Assembly (NCBI RefSeq): GCF_018812025.1
Contig: NC_063052.1
Location: forward strand, 22,356,150 to 22,420,149
DNA: 64,000 bases
DNA from: Megalobrama amblycephala
Taxonomy: Eukaryota; Chordata; Actinopteri; Cypriniformes; Xenocyprididae
Direction: 5' to 3'
Shown piece after piece: positions 58,229 to 64,000 of this stretch. The position numbers were made by a program, and so were the translations under genes. How positions within the stretch are numbered: position 1 is the stretch's first letter; each line of letters opens with the position of its first letter. A model generated the notes under the pieces. That model ran no database searches, had not been told where the DNA came from, and saw nothing but the letters and a program-made list of their open reading frames with translations.

Positions 58229-60329
58229 AACTATAGTTAAAATGCACCTGAAAAAGCTTTGTCATGCTCATAAATCATATTTTCATAGTCCATATTAATC
58301 AATTTATTTTTAGCACAGAGAGAATTCTGGGACTTCCTTCACATACTCCAATGAAACAAAAACCCTCACTCTCTGTCTTTTACTTCCCGCTAACTTTGTT
58401 AGGGCAACAAATAATAAACAAGAAAGCTTTTGCAGTACCATAGACTCCCCATGCACCCTGAGCGCATGTCTTTCAGCCCATGTTTGAAGGTGGAACACAC
58501 TGTATTATTTTGACTTCATGAAACTGGTTGTGTCACAGGAACGAGGGCTTGGCCATTAACAAGCCTCCTGAGTGGCTTGCTAATATTTACTGTTACCAGT
58601 GAAGGACTTCTCAGCTAGCAGGAAAGTTCATTTTACAGCTAATTTAGAAAAAGGTCAGAACACCATGAACCTGTATTGACCTGTATTTACATGAGGACAC
58701 ACCTGTCATGTGTATTTTACTGTCCAGTCAATCAGTGGTGCAATCAAACATCGCTGTTGTGCTGGAAAACACTGTTTCTGTCAACTAAATGTTGATCTTT
58801 TCATTTCAGGATCAAATCTGAATGTGGAAAAATCAAAGTCAGAAAACAATGAGGTCTGTTTGCTTTGATGGGATTATAAAAGGATGACTCACAAGAATGA
58901 GGAGTGTAGCATTTTCACAGAAATTTCCCTCCCTCCATTCTCTCAGAAAATAAATGAGCGTGCAAATCCTTTGTTTTAAAGAACAAATGTGCATTTAATT
59001 TGCAAAAGGTTTATATTATTGAGTCAAAAACCCTAGGGTTCTACATAGGACTCCATTAAAGCTATTTTTCTAGAGGTGACTAAACAGTTTTGTTTTAGTG
59101 TAAATGATGGTATGTGCAATGTAAGGTATCGTGATGGGAAGAACATTTAAGCCTGAAGCTTCATGTGATTTACACAAGCAGGACATGTTCCTTGATCAAC
59201 ATCCATTGTTGTTCCTGCAACAGTATTTTTATCAACCAGTAAGCTTTAAAAATATATCTTTGTTTAAAAACAAAAACAAACAAAAAAACTTTATCTCTGA
59301 GGTTCTTAAGAATCTTAAGGAAGAAATTTAAACAAATCAGATCACTGGAAATGTTTTATTCCTATTCCTTTTTACGTCAGAGATTTCCTATTGAAATCTC
59401 TGACTTTTGATTGCACTGCCAAAATATGAGGACAATTTGACATTTTTTAAATCTTATCTCAGTCTGGACCTAATCAGGACATTTTAACATTAACATCTGC
59501 AGAATGTCATTAATTCACACATCTTACTGGGAATGTTTTGGTGATGTATTTAAGATGAGAAAATGTTTTAAAAGTTACAACTTGAGGATTAAAATGCACA
59601 CAAGAGTTTGACATGTGGGGTGAATCAGACGAGTGAAGTTTACACAATAAAGCATGTTGTGGCAATAGTGTCATAGTAGATCTATGGGTAGTCAATTTGT
59701 TACATGAAAGCTGACCGCACTCCTTTTCTTGGAAAGTTTAATTTAATTAATACTGCTAAATATATACACTAAAGTCTGGGGGTCAGTAAGATATTTCTGA
59801 AAGAATTTTTAATGCTTACTAAAGTTGCATTTATTTGCTCAAAATACAGTAAAAAAAAAAAAAAAACTGTAATATTGTGAACTTTTAGTATAATGTAAAA
59901 TACCTGTTTTATATTTTATTAATTTTAAAATGTAATTTATTCCTGTGATGGCAAAGCTGAATTTTCAACAGTCTCCAGTCTTCAGTGATCATTCAGTAAT
60001 CACAAGACACAATTCTTATTATCAATGATGAAAACAGTTGTGCTACATAATATTTTTGTTGAAACCGTAGTGTATTTTTTCAGAAGAATTTGACAATATT
60101 TGTAACATATTATTTTTGTAACAAAGTATTTATTGTCTTTTTTCTCACAATAAAAGTAGTATTCGTCATATATAACAGCTTTATCTCGGCCAGTCTGTCA
60201 GGAGTTTGCTGCTGGCTCTTATATTTTAAACATGAGGTATAATTCATTTTGGGTATATCAAATGGACAGTCTTTGGACAGTCTTTCTATTACTTGTTCCA
60301 GAGCAAATCGATTTGGCTAAGGGCAAAGT
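58229..60329. other. intergenic, no gene seen
   Basis: AT-rich sequence; an inverted copy of the 3700-3825 repeat at 59767-60100 (GTCTGGGGGTCAGTAAGAT). No ORF with coding character. Confidence 0.5.
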
Positions 60330-62936
60330 TTAAGGTGACCTATTATGCCCCTTTTGGCAAGACATAATATAATTCTCTGGTGTCCCCAGAATATGTCTGT
60401 GAAGTTTCAGCTCAAAATACCCCACAGATCATTTATTAGCTTGTCAAATTTTTTTGGGTGTGAGCAAAATCAAGCCATTTTTGTGGGTGGGTTGCTTTAA
60501 ATGCAAATGAGCTCATGCTCCCTGCCCCCAAGCTCGCTCGTCATTCCAATACACTGAGGCATACATAATACAGTAGCTCACACAGCAAATATAACTTGCA
60601 AAATGCATCATTACAAACTGTTCTTGGTGCAGCATATAACATAGTTTTGGCATGTATTTTGTGAATGTTTGCTAAAATATGATTCTGAATGATTTTGATT
60701 GCGTGCTGCACGGCTAACGTGCCCAAAGCTACACACTGTTGGAGAGATTCAATAAGAATGAAGATGCGTTTATGAATTATACAGACTGTAAGTGTTTTCG
60801 GGTTAAAAAATGAAAATAACAAAATGGCTCTGGTCTCCGTGAATACAGTAAGAAACAATGGTAACTTTAGCCACTTTAACGTAAACACATTCAGGAGGAA
60901 AATTTGCAAACATTCCGAAATAAATATATATGAAATTGGATAAGTTGGTATCGATCCATCTTTTAGAATCAATTTCTGTGCAAATCCTGTGTTTTACTGA
61001 CAATTGTGTGAAGCATTCTAGTGTTAATGACTTACACATACTGCTATATAAATTTATCTAGCCACATTCCCTTCATAAATAAAATTACACAACTGCGTCC
61101 TTAGTGGCTCAGATGCCAGGAGTTTATGGAGACTCATATGTTTGATATTATAGCCATTAACAGATCAGTGATAATGTTTACATAGCTGAGACATATTACG
61201 AGCTCAGGGTCATTCTTGAGTGCTGCAGAGTTTTGCTAATAATAATTAAAACTCAGAAATTCTGCTTTGACTTAATTTTTCTGGCTTTTATTTTTTAATA
61301 CAAATATTATCAAAAATGATGTAAATTAAATTAACCTTTTTATTATTATTTTGAGAAGTACATTTTATTTAACAATTATAATACATTTCAGTTTCGAGTT
61401 AAAAACTTCGGGTTAAAAAGCGGTCTTTTATTTTGACGGGATGTAGTGAAGAGCTTTGAGTTTCAGTGTATTTGACAATGGTTTTTCTCAAATAAAATGA
61501 TGAAATGCTCATTAAAGGTGATAGAGAGGATTTTTTCGTCGACTGAGAATCCAAAGACTGTTACTGAGTTTTTGAAATGAGCGCATGCGTAAGAACAACC
61601 CCCCTCCTTCACAGCTCATTTCAAAGGAAAGCCTCCCAAAACTCGTGCACGAGTACTGGAACACGAGTGTTTACCACCGGCATTCGCAGTGTCATGTTAG
61701 TGGATTCATTATGTCGGACTTACCGCAGGTAACTCATAATCTGCAGTTGTTACTCCTGTCTCCTGACAAAAACATTGCATGCAGTGCCTGTGGAGTGTGG
61801 AAAGTTACTGGTGCACGCAGCTGCGCACGTCTCTCACAAGGAACGTCACGGCAGTGATTGACAAGCCAGAGGGCCAATCGTTTACGTGATGATCGCGTAA
61901 ACGATTGGCTGATGTTTTTAAGGCCCTACCTCGTGCACAGATGATGTATATTAATAATATTACTTTCAGTGCAGCTAATAAATAGTCTTTTATCAGTTAG
62001 TAAAGACAGTATCAAGTAATATTGCAAAAATGTATAAAACAAAACATCCTCTTTAGCACCTTTAAGCGCTCAGAGCAACCTTGGATATGTTTGTGTTCAT
62101 GTCCTCAGATAACGAGACGTCAAACACTGAAAAAACAATAAGAGCGCCGCGCATACTTAAGTATGTAGTGCACGAAACAGCACAGCTCATTCACACAGGC
62201 AGACACGTTAAACAGACAGATATATTTATACAGCAGTCTGTTTGCGTTTAATATTCAAAGACCCCGCCTAGACCATGTCGCGATTTGATTTATTGTACAG
62301 CTCCGCTTTCGTTTTATTCATAAGTCCAACAAATCGCGCGTTTTTACCTGACATCGCTGCGTTATACTGTACATTCCATTTTCATGACTGGATTCCTTGA
62401 TTCCCTCTCCATCACGCATATCATACGACCTAAGTTATAAACGGAACATACCTGCATCTACACGGATGGTGTTCTCGAATATAGGTGAACATGTTCGATG
62501 TGTTTCCTCCTTTTGCAGGTAGGCCTACTTTGCGCCCGCATTGTTTTTGGATATCTACACTCGAGGACAGCCCCGCGTTTGTTTTTCTCTATCTAAAGTA
62601 TTGCCATACTGCAAATTGTAACTTATTTTTCAACGGGGCATAGATATTAGAGGTAGCAACTTCTGTCTCTGACATTGTCTGCTGTATGTGTGGGTGTGGA
62701 GCAAGTTTAGAGTGTAGTGAAGTGGAAAGTTGTTGTCTATGCGCAAGTGAAATTCTGCGTCTTAGGAGCGAAATCAGAACGGCTCGATTTTTCACATGCT
62801 TTTAGAGAAAGGCTTACCAAAACAAAGTTACTGGGTTGTCCTTTTTCACATTTTTCTGTGCTGGTAGATGCACCAGAGACCCGATTATAGCACTTAAACA
62901 CAGGAAAGTCATATTTTCATGATATGACCCCTTTAA
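60330..62936. mobile_element. TTAA-flanked foldback element (family 3-related) with nested insertion
   Basis: GGTGACCTATTATGCCCC at the left and the complement of CATGATATGACCCC at the right, TTAA at 60330-60333 and 62933-62936. Its body shares GTGAAGTTTCAGCTCAAAAT with family 3. A second TTAA-flanked element occupies 61516-62061. Confidence 0.7.
61512..62065. mobile_element. TTAA-flanked element with AGGTG(A/C)TA-type ends
   Basis: AGGTGATAGAGAGGAT and the complement of ATCCTCTTTAGCACCT, with TTAA at 61512-61515 and 62062-62065. It includes a palindrome near 61880-61905 (CGTTTACGTGATGATCGCG, TAAACGATTGG). Confidence 0.72.
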
Positions 62937-63641
62937 GCTTCATAACTTTATGTTTGTATTTAACTGAAATCCTGTACTATAACTAGCACTGCTTTTGTAC
63001 TTTTGACTGTTTGCTTGTATTTATTTCCTATTGTAAAATTTTCTTGTACTTTTATAATGGCTAATATTGTTTATTTAAATATTATTTTTCTATAAATGTG
63101 GTATTTGTCGTATTGAGAAAGGGTCCGGATTTCTACTTCAGTGAAAGTTACTTTATTGCGCCATTAGATGGCAGCAAAGACCATCTTTATGAGTGAGTCA
63201 GTAGCAAAGACTTTTATATTGAAAGGGACTGAAACAAAGTTGTAAACAAGGATGTTGTTTTTACTTTACACAACACCTTATAAGAAGCAACTTACAAATG
63301 CATTGACTAGCACTGTCATGGGAAATCCCCCTTAACTGTTAAAAGCACAAAGCCAAAGATAACGCTTTTCCTCAGCAGACACTGATTTTGTGATTATGAA
63401 TATAAGATTGACCTGAAGAATATCAGCTAGATGCTGGTAATGCACTCACTTAGTTGATCTCTCTCATAATGTTGTACTCTACATAATAAAATAAGATTGA
63501 ATGAATCAACCCCTTCGTTGCTAGTTCTAAAGTGACATTTTAGAATTAGCAATGGAGGCTTGGGCTCAACTGTTAAACTGTAAATGTGAGATGTGAATCC
63601 GTGGCAGAAGGAAGTAGTTCCACACAAAAGAAGATTTTTAA

Positions 63642-64000
63642 AGTAGAGCCCGACCGATATGGATTTTTGGGGGCCGATGCCGATATTAACTCGAAAAGAG
63701 CCGATTTATAAGCCGATATTTTGATTTTGAAAATAAACTGGATATTAGACCCATTTCCTATAAACTACACTTACACAACATTCAATAGCAAAAATCTGCC
63801 TGTTCTATGTATGTGGGCTTTAAACCATTTTCCAGAAGGGATTATGTTAAAAAAAAGCTTAGATTACAGTCTCAATGACTAAACAATTGCACATCAAAAG
63901 TATATATTTTTTAATGATCAAAAAACAGTCTGGTTTTAAACATTTAACAGTTTTACTTACTTCCAGTTGAAGCTGGTTTTAACAGTCTGTGTGTATACTG
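63642..64000. mobile_element. left end of a GCCCGACCGATATGG repeat, cut by the window edge
   Basis: AGAGCCCGACCGATATGG, GGGGGCCGATGCCGATATT and AGCCGATTTATAAGCCGATA are typical of a widespread fish DNA-transposon repeat. The right end is outside the window. Confidence 0.6.

Noticed and set aside
58310..58498. 62-codon minus-strand ORF
   Set aside because: No splice context or domain; ordinary chance length.
60541..60972. 143-codon minus-strand ORF
   Set aside because: Inside a non-coding TTAA foldback element; composition is that of the repeat.

Overview
The window is nuclear DNA from a teleost, most likely a cyprinid (carp, minnow or zebrafish group). The genes have many small exons with GT/AG splice sites. 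Introns and flanks are packed with foldback repeats of the kind common in cyprinid genomes, plus Tc1-like and PIF/Harbinger-like elements, a DIRS retrotransposon and long TA microsatellites. Species cannot be fixed from the sequence. Family and human comparisons are from memory; no search was run.

Layout. (1) 101-8022, plus strand: the last 11 coding exons of an Argonaute gene. It matches AGO3 more closely than AGO1 or AGO2, and its 5' half lies left of the window. A long, mostly repeat-free stretch to about 12.7 kb is probably its 3' UTR. (2) 15053-26802, minus strand: a complete 16-exon SLC9A3 (NHE3-type Na+/H+ exchanger) gene, 833 codons. (3) 29250-54612, minus strand: a second complete 16-exon SLC9A3 gene, 843 codons. 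It stands head-to-tail with the first, about 2.4 kb apart. Exons 2-10 and the last exon have identical lengths in the two copies, so they are tandem duplicates. The second copy is swollen by insertions: a 5.4 kb DIRS element in intron 8 (about 33.19-38.62 kb), a triple-nested DNA-transposon stack in intron 4 (40.4-42.9 kb), and several foldback elements in the 10.6 kb intron 1. (4) 54.6-64 kb: mostly repeats, with one candidate terminal exon of an unrecognised minus-strand gene at 56608-56673.

How the parts relate. ago3 encodes a small-RNA-guided silencing protein with an intact slicer tetrad. The slc9a3 pair encodes apical-type Na+/H+ exchangers, which in fish act in gill, skin and kidney Na+ uptake and acid excretion. 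There is no sign that ago3 and the exchangers work together; they are convergent neighbours. The most unusual content is the mobile-element archaeology. TTAA-targeting foldback families have repeatedly inserted into each other. One broke a MADF-type DNA-binding exon carried by a Harbinger-like element, and one family carries a conserved internal palindrome centred on TTACGTAA.
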